Source of the DNA: Antedon mediterranea
Taxonomy: Eukaryota > Echinodermata > Crinoidea > Comatulida > Antedonidae
Reading direction: 5' to 3'
Assembly: GCF_964355755.1 (NCBI RefSeq)
Contig: NC_092676.1
Span: 27,822,288 to 27,882,287 of the forward strand
DNA length: 60,000 bases
Each line of letters opens with the position of its first letter. The stretch's first letter is position 1. The translations under genes were made by a program, and so were the position numbers. Positions 27,201 through 42,200 of this stretch are shown piece by piece. Below the pieces are notes generated by a model, which was given only the letters and a program-made list of their open reading frames with translations, was not told the DNA's origin and ran no database searches.

Positions 27201-30200
27201 TCATTTTATAAGTTACAAATATATTTCATTGCATTTTACTTACGTTTTTTTGTCACATAAAGTTTGATAGTGTAGATTTTACTTTAGATCGTTTTTGCAG
27301 CTCATTTTTTTTTGTTATACTAGTTGCATTTAATACTTATATAGCTATGGAAAAATACTTTTATGAAAATTATATATGAATCCAATCAAAAAATTTTTTT
27401 TTACAGTTGCCAAGAAACTACAACAAATTGCTGAGGAGAGATGCGATGCTGCAGGACTGTTGGAAGACCGAGCGAAGGCTGGAGAGGGCGTTATTCCCGC
27501 ATCAAAGAGCATGAAGAGATTATCCATCATAAGCGCCCAAGTATCGAGTAAGACGCGGTGATAAAATCTCCATTTTGCATGCATAATTTCTTAATCTTCA
27601 TACAAAACAGTTTGTGTGATATACAACACGCTGTAATCAATGTCTCACTTTATACAATTTTGATTGGAATTTTTTTACGAAGGCATCCTGTCATAATAAA
27701 TTTTGAATTTATAACTATTAATTTTCTAGATTCAATATTCGTAAGAAGATAATTGGTTTTTTAGAAATTCTAAATATCTTTCCGTTAATTATGATGTTGA
27801 GTTTTTATTTGTTTTCTACAACCATAAGAGAGGGGTAGATACTATGCCATATTGACGATGTCCTATGTGATTTTATTGATTATTATGTAACACCTAAATT
27901 AACTCCTGTCATTGTGGGTCACATGGTGTGCAATAGTATGTACTATTAAATGATTGTGTAATAGAACTTCTTGCCTACAGAAAAAGAAAAATCTGCATGA
28001 ATCAAATGGCAAAAGAATGTATTTAAATGTTATATTAAAACAAAATAATGAATGTTTTTATATTCGTGAGATAGAACAAATAATTTAATTCGGTGAAATA
28101 TGAAATTCATCTTTTATCTCATGAAATTATTTGTACCATTGCACTTATAAACATTCATTATTTGCACACTATCCTTCAGAACTGTCGGCTAAGCTGACTG
28201 GTAAACACGAGGTGCAAGCAGTTGATGCCCTGAATATTGAAGAGGCTGGCAGTGAATGGGTGACCGTACATCGTGGCACATGCAGATCAGTAAGTTTCTC
28301 TTTTTTAACTTCTAATTCATCCACCTAAAACAAAAGACCATACAAAAAAATAAATATTAAAAGGACTGTACATATGTCATCAGTAACCATTATTTTCAAA
28401 AAGCTAAAGCTCGGTCTACACTATTAAACTTTATTGACAAAAAATGTAATGTGCCCATATATGGACATAATGATGTCATATCACTATTATATTTGGGCAT
28501 ATCACTACCATATTTGGGCAAATCACACCATTTTAACAAACTAGTTTGATAGTATAGACAGAGCTTAAGAATCAAAACTTTCTCCTTTCTTCATTCAGCT
28601 ATTCCAATGTCCTGGTTTTTTATACATCCAATAATAATCTTTTCATTGGCCTATGGGATACATTTATCGTTCGTTAAAATGTAGTTGAGTTTGCCAACTT
28701 TTAGTTTTACAATACGCTAGTAACATCAATTACTACTCAACAACCTTGGGGCATACACACTCCTATAAGAATTATGTTTTACAGTACGAGTTTCAATATT
28801 ATTCTCCATTAACCTATTTGGTAATGCATACACATTCATAAAGCCTAATTATTATCTAGTCTAAGTCAACGTTCCACAAACTCGGGTTCATGACCCTGAA
28901 ATGGGTCATCAAAATTAGTTTTTTTATTTACAATGCAATCGCAGTAATAAAGAAAAGAGGTTTGTAGGTCTGGCATACTAATACTACAGACGCCTTAGAG
29001 TTTATACCGTACCTTTTGATTGTACGATGAGGAATAAAAACCCGATATAATTTTGACCTAACTCCAAAAAGCTATACATGTTTTGTGTTTTGTAAAGATA
29101 TCATTTGAAAGTTTTGGTATTCAATCTACTGGTCAACGAGGGACAGGCCACTTGGGTCAGCATGATCCCCCAGTGTTATTTTAATTATTTCTTCCATCTT
29201 AAGCTTTTTATTTTACTTATAAACTTATACATTCACAGATTAGAATACTGTTGGCTTAGCAGATTAATTAATTGATTATACTACATAGTTCAATATTAGT
29301 ACCATTCATATGGGATTCATTGTGCCAAAAATGATTCCATTTTGTAATAATTTAATATTTTATGTATATATAGTAAACAAATTAATAACCATCAAATTTT
29401 GTTTTAATACAATAACGCATACCACTTAATTTTGTTACAACTTCAGCTGATCTTAACTCTAGTATTATTTGATAGCGTACACTTAAACCATACGTAGTTG
29501 TATTGCAGTTTGCGCAATTAAACTCATCTATACTGTCAGTGTAATGATCGTGATGATGAAGAAAAAAAACCAACATTGTTGCAAATGGTCCCAAATGTCT
29601 CTTTACTGCTGATGCGTTAGCTTCTGTCCAACTGTAGCTTTTAACATATGCTATGCCACGGCCTAACTGCGGAATTAAAGCATTTTATTGCATATAGATG
29701 CCTGTCATGTGACCATTAAGATCTCGTATAGGTAGTTTTAACGCAATCGTACGAGTTGCATGAAATATTACACTTTAAGTTAAACATGCATAGGCGTGTC
29801 TGAAGGAGTGTTCAGACTGCCTAACAGCTTGTCAAAAGAATGATTTAAAACCACAGATAAAATGCCATTACATTATTAATGTTGACTATAACCACTTTAA
29901 AACAATATATTAAAAACAGATTATATTAATAAATATTATAAAATGCCCATTATTTTACACTTTCCACAAAATGTTAGGCTATTATATGATTATTACAATA
30001 AAACCCCATATTTGGGACAGCCTTATTCAAGGAGACCCCCCTATTATGGGGGGAACCCCTATTATGGGCAAACCCCCTATTATGGGAAAACCCCTATTCA
30101 GTGGACATCCCAATTAAAGTGTCACTTTGTTGAAGGTGTCTAAAAATAGGTATTCTACTGACTGTGGCCTAAAATTTATATATTTTTTAATTGGCAATAC

Positions 30201-33200
30201 TTTTTATTTATTTTTAGCGAATAGAAAAACAAATTGAAAGTGTCAAACGTACGTTTTCCAAGTGTATTCTGATGCCCAATTCCCGCTTTGCCAAATACTG
30301 GGAACGACTAGTTTTGCTGCTCACACTTATAATTGTGATGGTTTATCCATATGTGGCTAGCTTCTCTGGTAAGTCTTCTTTTTTATTTTATATCACAATT
30401 TAAAATCAAAGTATACAAAGATATTTGAATATTCCTATATTTTTTCTCTAATTTTTTTTAGTAATTTCAGTTCTTCACTCAATTATTATTTCATTAAAAA
30501 AAATGTTTTAAAATGCATTTAGGAAACAGATTCTACTATTATAGTGAAGAATAAAATATATCAGAAATGTTCATAGATTTTCATTAAACTTTATTATATC
30601 AGCAACATTCAGTTCAAAACAGTAGTCAAAGCGGTAGTGTAATATCATCTTTGATGCATACAAAACAGCTGGCTTTACTGCAGTAAAATAATTACAGCAG
30701 TATAATAATTACTGCAGTATAAATAATTATTGCAGTATAAATAATTACTGTGCTATATAATAATTAATGCAGTATAATAATTACTGCATTATAACAGTTA
30801 CTGCAGTATAATAATTACTGCATTATAACAATTACTGCAGTGTAATAATTACTGCAGTATAATAATTACTGCATTATAATAATTATTGCAGTATAATATT
30901 TACCATCAGTATAATAATTACTGCAGTATAATGATTACTGCAGTATAATAATTACCACAGTATAATAATTACTGCAGTAAATAATATAATCAGCAAATGC
31001 ACAGATCAAAACAATAGTAAATAGTGGCGTAATATCAAACATACTCATTGTCCAATGATAACGTGTGTACTTCAAGTGAGTATCTGACACATGATATACG
31101 AGTATAATAAGACCAATTATTTATCACATAAAGACTTGTCGGGAGAAGCTGTCACCCTTGTATGTTAATTAACTTGGCGTAATGACACAAATTTCCAGAA
31201 ATCTTAGAAGCCACGAATACAAATTCCTGCGTTGTAGAATCAATTAGGAAATGTTTTTAAATTAGTATTGAGTTAAGATTGCCTTAATTGAACATGTCTT
31301 GGAGACGTATATGCATTAGTGGATACAATACTTTATACATATCATTTAGTTGGTGTTTTCTCTGTTCTATCTTTGCAGTGCGTAGGCCTGATATACACAC
31401 TGCCGCTGAATGCATAATTATATCTTAATTCATCTTGTACTATTCAATTAGGTTTTTAATAATTATTAATTTGCTACTAATTTGTGAGGTAATTTGTATA
31501 CAATTAATTAGAAATTGGAATAGTTTTCACAAACAAAACAGATTTAAAACTTTAAAATAATTTTTGTGTTCTGTATACATAATTTAATGTAAACATATGT
31601 ATTATTTATTGTATATCTGTATTTTTCTTTAATCTATTTAAAGCTATATTATGAATTTGTTTTGGGTATTTATTACAAGTTACAGGTATATAAATTAACA
31701 TTTCTTTCCCTTCAAATTATCAATTATCATAATTGATTTATTATCGTTTTCTTTTTTGCAATCGCATTTATAATTGTTATTTTATTGCTACTGAATTTAT
31801 TTCTGCTATTGCTATCACAATATTAGTGTAAGCCTCCATAAATTGTGATGTCAAAGTGCTTTCGACAGTTTCTATCCTACTACTAAAATAGATAGGATAC
31901 ATTGTATTAGTTTGACACTGACAGTTAAATTTATCTTAGTACTAGGATACATTCTATTCTTAATAATTGTTTATTTCTAGTGTGAAATATTGTATTATTA
32001 TAAGCTTATTTACAATACTGATCCGATATAAGCCCTTCTATACCACGCTGATCTGGACATAAGCTTATCATCACTAACCTATACAATTGAATTCAATAAT
32101 AATAACATTTATTCCACAGTAGTAGACAATTATTATCAACATTTATTTCCTCTAATTAAAACAATATACAATGGTACCAAAGCTTGTCGTTACAGCCGAC
32201 TTTTATAGAATTTTATTCTGTGCTTCTAAATAAAATTATTTCAAATCATTGATACTGTACTGCCATAGTTAGTTTGCTCTTAAAATGGATAAACATTGCA
32301 ATATTATGTAAATTAAATTATTAAGTATGTATTTAATATTGAGTTGCATAAAATTGTGTTTTTTACACCAAATTTTGAATTTATTCACAATGCAGTTATA
32401 CAATTCCAAAGAAATAAGAATAATTGGGTGAAACTATGTAAGCCTTTTTGTTTTTCTTTTTATTGCAACGTCTAATAATACACGTAGGGGCGCAGATCCT
32501 GGGGTGCAGATCCTGGAGAGAAGACCCTGGGAGCACCCCTAGAAGCAGATCCTGGGAGCAGACCCTGGAAATGTGGGACATGTTTCATTCACATATTTTT
32601 ATAATTCTATTGATAGCAAATACCCAACAAGGATGCTTGACACAATAAACTATTAACTCCGATTCTAAATACTTACTGGAGGCCTAGTACTGTTGTCTAG
32701 AAATCTTCCAAATTGTCTTGCTCATCATAGGTTGGGTTGAAAAACGACTCTCAACTGTGTCCCGCATCGTTCGAAATGGATCTGCGCCGTTAATGCTGAT
32801 TGTGGTTAATCTTTTCCAAGTTTTCCAGGCTATAGCTTTTCTAATTTGTAATTGAGATGGTTTGAATTGTTTCATGCAATTAATTGAGTGGTGATTAATT
32901 CAAACTAAAATAAATTGGCTTATTCTGTTTCTGTCTGTAATGTCTTGTTTTTGATATTGTGCATGACAAATATTATTAATATAAGATGGAAAAAAAATGT
33001 TAATATGGTTGATAATTGGAACAACATACTGTACCGTAGATCAAATGCATTATGATGATGATTGTATACAGTACACCGTACTGCACAATCTGATGATTGT
33101 ATACAGTACACCGTACTGCACAATCTCAAGCTTCTTGCATGGAAGCAAAATTGGTTAAAAAGTTGATGTATGCAGTCAAAATTGCAGTGTAATAAGAGGT

Positions 33201-36200
33201 TATTAAGGCGCTGGTTTCCAACAGCTAAATCTATTATTACTACTATTACTTATACAGTGAATACCCCAAATCTAGAGATTTTTGTGAACATGTGCAGATG
33301 TTTGTCACTCTACTATTGGCTTTGCAGTTTTAGTACCTTGTATTACAGTTTAGCACTCTTTAATGGCGGATCCAGGATTTTTAAATAAGAAGGAAGGAAT
33401 CGGGGTGTAAAAGTTTTAAAATAAACTGGTGAACTTAACCTAGTATTAATTCTATATTTTGCATTTAGGATCTTCGATCCTATACTGCTTTTAACAATAC
33501 AACATATTTGATGTTTGTGTAATTTTGGTGGTATTATTAATCCAAATGAATTAAATTCTTGATTTGTTCAATAATTGATTGCTGTGTATTTTGCATATTA
33601 ATTATAATGCTTATTGTAATGAATACTAATTCGTTTGACTTTTCTCCGAAATTCAATAATTCATGTATCTAACATTTAATTTCTAACAAATATATTTATA
33701 AATATTAATACAAAATTAGTGGAAATAATTATTGAATCTGTTTAAATAATTGACAAATTATATCTGTAACAAAATCTACATATAATTATTGAAATAATCT
33801 AAAAATAAACCATTATATTATAGCATTATGTTTCTATAGTAATGTACCTGAGTAAAAAAGTATAATATTGTATCTAATCATAATATTTGTTTTATAAATA
33901 TTACATTTTTAACATTAATTATTGTCATTTTAACAACGAGGTACAGATTAAATTTGGTTGTCTGGCTTACATTTTGATTTACAAACAATTTTACAATGAA
34001 TAAAAAATAAAAAGCCTGTAACCAATGAATCTAAAGAGATCTTACGAACTTGCTAACATATATGCATGCTCTTGTTATAAAAAAATAAATCCAACAGAAA
34101 ATAGACTTTATATTTGTTTTGAATATTAATAAATGCATTACTGTTACTACACCGGTGTGCCCTTGACATCTGCTTATTTTGTAATGATAAAATTATAATA
34201 CATTTTATAAATGCATTTTTTACATGAAAACTGAATATTTAATAATGTGTTAAAACACAGTGAAATCAATACTTTTGTAGTAAACAAAAATATTTAAAAT
34301 AATTTATAAAATTTTAATTTATGATTAATAAAAGAAATTACAAATTGTATTTATAAATATTTTGCTTTAATATTTTGCGCACAATTTTGTAATAATAAGA
34401 AGAGATACTGTAAAGCTATGTCTACACTATCATCCTTGATGTGACAGAAAAATGTGATGTGCCCATATATGGACGTGATGATGTCATATCACTACCATAT
34501 TTGGGCATATCACTACCATATTTGGCCACATCACACTTTTTTGTCAAACTAGTTTGATAGAGTAGACAGCAAGCTAAAATTTTAAATAAGATATGTTCGA
34601 GTTGATGTCAAATTCTTAACTAATATTGTCAAACAGCGAGCTAAAACTAGTCCATTTTGCCTGAAACCACACACACGATAATGTCAGACTCGCTGACTTC
34701 TGATTTAACTACAGCAACAAATAACCCTTCAAGTACGTACTTGTCACCAAACATGAATTAAAAATGAAAAACTCACTCTAAAGATAAAATAATTGTAGCA
34801 GTTTTCCGGGTTTTAGTTGCGAACTTATTTAACTGCAGCACTAATTTAATTAGGTTATAATGTTTAAACAATTTGAAGAAATTGCAGTTTATTGATTAAG
34901 AAAATGTTGATTAACTAGGGGCGGATCCAGGATTTTTTAAACGAAGGAGCTCCAACAAATAGTATGTCTGACAAAAATAGATATAAAAAGTAGTTTATAA
35001 TCTCATTTTAGCTTTCAAAAAAAGGGAAAAGCTCATTATTTATTGAGCACAACACGTAATTTCTACTACTAGTAATAGTCGAGTAAAGCAGAATTTTTGT
35101 TTTTATTTTTTCATTCAGCATCGAAAGTTAGAAGCTCAAGCCTACAAAACACCGGTAGCATACCTCTTCTCACCTGTTGTTATATCATGGATTTTATTCT
35201 TTTTTGCGATATCTTTGTCCGACTACGAACAGCAGTCGTCACTCCCAACGGTAAGATAATTATTTAGTAAAAAGTTTAATACTCAAGTTTAACATTCACG
35301 TCGTTTTTGTTGATATTGTGACTTGTTTTCTTACTTTTTTTCTTATTTTTTTTGTTATCACTTACTTACGCACTATCCAGGAACTTACAAGGATTTTAAA
35401 AGTATAAGAGATCATTATGTGAACAGTTGGGGATTTGTCGTTGACGTGTTAGCCGTACTACCACTTGACCTTATCTGTTTATACACGCAAGATACAGACG
35501 ACAGAACGATAGCTCTCTACAGATTACGTCTCAATCGACTAGTCAAATATTGGAGAGTAAGTTTCGTTTCCAAGTACATTTTTTTTGTATTTTATCTTTT
35601 CTGATTTGAAAATTTGAAATTTCTATAACCAAAGCATGCAGTGTGTTCTTTTGGTAACAAATAATGCAATGTATTTCATTGCACAAGTTTAATATCACAA
35701 GAGGGCGCCATATGCCAGCAAAGAAAATTATAATTTTTTTACTAATTTTATATCAATTAATCCACTTATTGTAATATGTGTTTTAAACTTTTGTTTGTAA
35801 GTAAATCCAGAATAATCACTTTTTTAATTTTTCTATTTTTAGATACTTGATTATTTTAAGAACTTGGAGAAAGATTTAAATGTCAAAATCGGCACCATTC
35901 GTGTGTTCAAATTTGTGATAAACATCTCTTTACTGTCCCATTGGAGTGCTTGCTTCTGGTATATTGTCGCCTGCATTACAGGAATGTAAGTATACATTTA
36001 TTTAATTACGTTTTGACTTTCTTAAGCTCTGTCCACACTATCAAACTAGTTTGACAAAAAAAGTGTGATGTGCCCAAATATGGTACTGATTTTTGAAAAT
36101 GGTACTGATATTCCCAAATATCGTAATGATATGACATCATCATGTCCATATATGGACACACATTTTGTTGTCATATAAAATTTGATAGTGTAAACAGAGC

Positions 36201-39200
36201 TTTAGGATTTCTGTCATATCCAATCAAAATACCTTGAATCCATGTTTTTGGCATTCAATATGAAGTTTTAAAAAAAAATGGTATTGTGAAGGACTTAAAC
36301 CCTGACAGTGACACCCTGGCAGTGACACCCTGGATATGTAGGCAAATATTTTAACCACCAAGCTACAGTTCCACTATTAAAGATCTATGCTTAAAATCAA
36401 AGAATGCATTTACTTTACTAAAAATTGTCAATTGTGGATTTGCCATCTGGGAGCATAAATTATTGAAACTATAAACTTTTTTTTTATTCAAATGATGTAT
36501 AAACATTTCTTTTTACTAAAAATTGTCATTTGTGGATTTGCCATCTTGAAGCATAAATTAGTAAAACTATCAATTTTTTTTATTATTCAAGTGATGTATA
36601 AACATTTATTTTTGTATGTGCTTTGAATATTAAATTTGAGCATCTGGCAATATTATCAATGAAATTGTTTAGTACAAGTGCTATGTAGTCATACACAGGT
36701 ACAGTATACACACAGAAGGCAGGATTTTAACTCAGCTACCTCTTTAACCAGTAGATCACAGTTGCAAATCCTGTCATTTTAACAATTTACATATTTGGTT
36801 TATTTATAAGATATATTACAAACACATATACATAAAATAAACGACACTGGTCGCTTGTAAATGAATTAATGGCAGGTTGCGATCCTTTTATAACCATTAA
36901 GTGAGGAGTCTGACTGGCGATGAACTCAACCGTCACTGACACTAATTACTCAGAGCTCGTCACTTAAAAATAGAAAACAATAATCACTAAAGGAATTCAT
37001 TATCACTGCTATTTTCTAATCAAAACAATGTTAATTGAAGCCACAAGAAATAAAGTTATTCGGTTTTCGCAAGAAAAGGGAACAATTTCTGTTCAAGTCA
37101 CTGGATTGTCAAAGGCCTCTGTGAAAAAGTGGTCACATTGAAACTTACCAACTGTACTAGTGGCTAAGGCTTTGTAAAGGCATCAGTTAAAGATGTTTAA
37201 AGTTAGGGTAGAATGAAGTGTGGAGAGGGGGTGGTTGTGATCAATTTTGGAGAAGAAGGGAGGGAGTGCGCATCCTCCTCCTTTGAGCTAATCAAAACCA
37301 TGTTAAAGCCACGAGAAATAAAGCGGTGCATTTTTCCGCAAGAAAATGGAATAATCTCGGTTCAAGCCACTGGGTTATCAAAGGCCTCTGTGAACAAGTG
37401 GTAAACTATGAGCGCTCACTGGCTAAATCCAGGGGGCCCTGGATCTTATGGGAGCCTCTGAGCAGTGTCCAGAGGAAAAAGAGGTATTAAAATATGTCAA
37501 AAAAGGCTAGAAACACCCGAGGCATGTAGCGTTGGAGCCACTTGCTATTCCTAAGCCAGGGGCCTCAGTGCATTACGCCACTGCTTGGAAAAGTCTATCC
37601 CTCCACACAACCACGTTGTTTATCTCAAAGCAGTAGTTTAATATTCAGCTAGATTTCCACTGATCATTTATAAGTAGATTCTTGATATTATCAGTATTAT
37701 TATCATAATATCTGATCATTTTAACACCCTCTTCACTTAGTTATCATCAGTATCATAATGATAACCACCAAAGGATTTTGCACTTATCAATCAGGCTAGA
37801 GTTACTGTTAGAGATAGCAAAAGAAAATTAAATTATCCAATTACGTTGATTAATCTAACTGTAAAATATATACCAGCGTATCCATTAGCTGGCCTGGTAC
37901 TGTGTGGGTTTTTTAAACAAATTCATCAATTATTTCATCAAATAATAGATAATTTAATCAATAAATTAGGAAAGTTAATCAGCCATGCGTATAACTGTAA
38001 CATTATTCTAATACTGTTTCAGTTTGGTTATAAATATCTTGATTTGAATATTTTAAAACATTAATAATGATAAAAATAAATAAAATCGTCAATGAAATTG
38101 ATAAGTTCAAAAAAAATATATCAATTAAATTTTCTTTTTATTGAATTTTATTGTTGAAAATGATCCAAGTAGAACTTGTAATGGTAGGTGATAATTTTAT
38201 GTATAGTTATGAAAGCATTAATATGAATTTAGGTAATAATAATATTTATAATAAAAACATTGTATAATATTAATAATAATTTATTATTATATTAAAATCA
38301 ATAGTTGTATAATAGGGTGGGTAGAAACTTATAGGTATGACATTGACAAGGTCATAACATTTGAGCAGACACGCAGCAACAGAGGTATGGAAGGCTAAAG
38401 AGGTAATAATGAAGTTCAAAAAAAATATATCAATTAAATTTTCTTTTTATTGAATTTTATTGTTGAAAATGATCCAAGTAGAACTTGTAATGGTAGGTGA
38501 TAATTTTATGTATAGTTATGAAAGCATTAATATGAATTTAGGTAATAATAATATTTATAATAAAAACATTGTATAATATTAATAATAATTTATTATTATA
38601 TTAAAATCAATAGTTGTATAATAGGGTGGGTAGAAACTTATAGGTATGACATTGACAAGGTCATAACATTTGAGCAGACACACAGCAACAGAGGTATGGA
38701 AGGCTAAAGAGGTAATAATGAAGATGAATAAAAACTTTGGGTTCTCCTCTCCTCATCAAACTGACCAACATTATTAGGAAAAGAACTTATTCGCTTGTTG
38801 CCCTCTACCAAGTCTGTCGTCAAGCACTAGAAATACAGTAGAAGTAAATGCATGCATCAACACTCTAGATGCAATCAACTCTGAAAGCTGAAAGCTTATA
38901 ATGTAATCTGGTGTCTTGTCTGATATTATGATACTTTAAAAAATAATCGAAAAAAAAAAAGTTAACACACATTTTAAATAGTCAAGTAAAAAAGTCTGGT
39001 CACAACATTCTCAAAAAGCATTACAAAAAAAAATCAACTGTAAATTATCACATTACATGGGCGAGATATTTAAATAGTTATTCACAAGAAAGTTATTACG
39101 ATTTAAAATACATGAAATATTTTGATAGGACATGTAATACAGCTGTGCTGCTGAAGTTGTCAATGTCAAGCATCTATAAGGATGTGCTTATGTTCGCTTA

Positions 39201-42200
39201 TAATCCACAAGCAATTTTTAAATTCATGTTTTCCTAGATTTTTGTAACCACAGTCATATAATAATTATTAAAATGGATTCACACATGTTTGATTTTTGAC
39301 ATGATCAAAGTTTAAACACATTTATTCTCAATGCAAACGCCGCATTATATGAGTTTTTGGTGAAATCAAATAATGTTTATTCTCTCATTGGTTGATTAAA
39401 ATAGCTTTAATACTTTAATTAATTAATTTTTGTTTTAAAGGTGTCGAAAGGATTTGTGTCCATCTTCCGATGGTCTACAGTTTGTTTTAACTGACCCGGG
39501 CGACAGGTTTGGCAAATTTTCTTACAGGATTGATGTGTTTGCATGATTCACGTTTGGTACACCTCTTAACTTACAGTACACCTTGGTACAGTTGCATGAT
39601 TTTTTTTTATCGTAGACTTAGCACCATAATACGCCCTTTTGTTAATTATATAATATATATAGAATTTTGTATGTGTACTACAGTATATATATTATGTATG
39701 TTGCGCTAAGCTAAAGAAGAGATAATGATTAGAAATTCAATGTATTTTCTAATACTGTAAAAATGATCAAACTCAGTTGGACAAACCCTGTAGTTAACTA
39801 TTGTCTATAAGGACTTACTGTAGGACTACTATATACACTATTAAACTGTGGACATGCTCAACAAGCACCATACTGTAGGAGGTTACAACTTTACTAGGAA
39901 CGCTAAATTGATTTTGATTTGAACATGAAATTCACTTAAATACTAAAATTATAAACCCTGCATCCATACACGCTAAGTTGACTATTACTACGAGAGCATA
40001 TCATTTATGGTACAGTAATCCACTGTCACGTTATGTACTAGATCTCCTTCAACTTTCTAACCTATATCTGCACCCCGACAGCACGCCACAGGGACAGTAT
40101 CATTACACATAGTGCATGCACTTCATTTCATTCCTAATTTCGGCAGCTGTACTGTAGGTATAATACCATGTTATTCTGCGATATATTGTTCAATGTTACA
40201 TTAGTTTACCCTAGGCCACAGATTCTAGGAGTTAATACTCTTTTATCTATGCTATCATTTGAGATGTGCATACATAAGTATCTATAAATATATAGCATAG
40301 ATCACATTTTAAGCTCTGTCTACACTATCAAACTTTATGTGACAAAAAATGTGAGGTGCCCATATATGAACATGATGATGTCATATCACTACCATGTTTG
40401 GGCATATTGGGGCACATCACACTTTTTTTTATCATCAAACTAGTTTGATAGTTTAGACAGAGCTTTAGACTAAAAATGTGTTACATTTCTGTCAGTCGCT
40501 AGAGCCCAATTTTTGAATGAGTAGAAGAAAAAAAAGTGCTATCTACACTTGAGGATTGCTCCTACCTTCAAGAAATTGATCATATATCATGATATTAAAT
40601 TTACAACGCATATAGCATAAAGAGATAACATGTTAGAGGCATGGGTTGTAGACCATTCTCTGTGTCAGTGTATCCTTAAACACTTTACTCCATCATTGTT
40701 GCCCCATCCTTCACATGGGCCCTCTGGTCAAACAGTCTTTACTGAAAAAGTCATTTAACATAAAGAACAAATAAATAATTAAGGTGAAAGTATTATAGAA
40801 AATGAATGGTTTTGTTTTTTTGTTTACAACAAACACAATTATGCACAAATAGCATTGTGTTGCACTTGTGGTACATTTCACTGTAGAATACTGATATTGC
40901 CATACAGACTACATATTACATTATCATTGTACAAACTCCCAAGGCCAACGCTATCAATGTGTGTTTATAACCTACTTTTATAACAATGCATTCTCATTAT
41001 GTTATAAATTAAACCAGGCTTTCTAATGCGTTGATGTTTTTTTTAAGATTTCATTACTCTTACCAGTTAGTGAATAGTCTCAAAACGAATCCCAATTCTT
41101 AGGACCATGATTATCAAAAATCTAAAGCTCTGTCACTATCAAACTAGTTTGACAAAAAAGTGTGATGTCCCCAAATATGATAGTGATATGCCCAAATATG
41201 GTAGTGATATGTCATCATCATGTCCATATATGAGCACATCATATTTTTGTTGTCAAACTAGTTTGATAGTGTAGACAGAGCTTAAGACTTGCTAGTTAGG
41301 CAATTGAGAACACTTGTAGCTTTAAGTTTTTGTGGTAAATTTTAAAATTGTATTTTCTACTGGTCCATAAAATCTGTATCGCTTAAGTTCTGTCTACACT
41401 ATAAAACTAGTTTGACAAAAAGGTGTGATGTGCCCAAATATAATAGTGATATGCCCAAACATTGTAGTGATATGACATCATCATGTCCATATATGGGCAC
41501 ATCATATTTTGTCACATACTTTGATAGTGTAGACAGAGCTTGGTTAAGCAATTGAGAGTGCTTGTAGCTTAAATTTTTTTAAATTTGTATTTCCAACTGG
41601 TCCATAAAATCTGTAACGCCTATTCTTAAAAAAATAGATGTAATAAATTCTCTACTTGAAAAAAATTGAGCATTTTAAAAATTGAAATGAAAGCATTTCT
41701 TTATATAATGTACCCTTTGAGAGAACAGTCTTGAAGAGGTCAACTAGTATAAAGCAACATAAATATACAATAAACTGAATAACATTTGTACAGTTTGCGT
41801 TATAAATAATATCACATTAATAGCTATTTATCTGCGAAGCTTGAAGGCCAGTACTAATTGCAAGAATTTCAAATTGGGATTTATTGCACTTTTTGAGAAA
41901 ATCTGTAGAAAATATATTATAAATGATAATAAACGTTGTTATGTTAGAATGGTGGCAGGTTTGGTTGAAAGTAGGTCTTTTTAGAATACTTAATGATCAA
42001 ATGCATAAAGCTAAATTGAATTTAAGAAAATATGTATTATTCAATTATTGTAATGAGACTCAAAGTAACATACAGCGCACACAAACCTATCGAATTGGTT
42101 TTATTCCAACTTTTTGTAGCTTGATTAACTCTGTTTATTATTACTATCGGTAAATGCTGCAGAATGCACATATTATAGTTACATGTTATATGTGTACTAA

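Larger units (their letters stand above)
20277..27406 (+). other. Intron 7 (7.1 kb)
   Basis: Strongly AT-rich. Contains MITE family 1 copy 8 and a fragment (27245), an 80-bp duplication inside a larger diverged repeat (22811-23340), a 70-bp triple repeat (23479-23685), a repeat shared with 57656-58011 (22530-22634) and a degenerate tRNA-like patch near 25190-25280. I see no exon between the CNBD exon and its C-helix exon. Confidence 0.8.
28290..30217 (+). other. Intron 9
   Basis: Contains MITE family 1 copy 10 (28405-28568) and a short CCCCTATTATGGG array (30005-30105). AT-rich otherwise. The sequence near 28880-28920 (CTCGGGTTCATGACCCTG, AAATGGGTCATC) faintly recalls hAT-type ends. Confidence 0.75.
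30369..35118 (+). other. Intron 10 (4.8 kb)
   Basis: Contains the ATTACTGCAGTATAATA array (30670-30985), a short AGATCCTGG array (about 32490-32570), a 35-bp direct repeat (33053-33124) and MITE family 1 copy 11. GGCGGATCCAGGATTTTTAAA-like sequence occurs twice (33364 and 34921), a dispersed repeat remnant. Confidence 0.78.
35986..39440 (+). other. Intron 13
   Basis: Contains MITE family 1 copy 12, a 110-bp direct repeat (36412-36610), two HTH-like coding relics (37025-37135 and 37295-37404) and a near-perfect 309-bp tandem duplication (38103-38723). Confidence 0.8.

Noticed and set aside
27345-27584. 79-residue minus-strand open frame
   Set aside because: Antisense shadow of channel exon 8, whose plus-strand frame and splice sites fit.
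30369-30450. Separate gene starting at the S1 exon of repeat n+1
   Set aside because: The exon joins in phase to the preceding linker exons 8-9, and no start codon or promoter-like context was seen before it.
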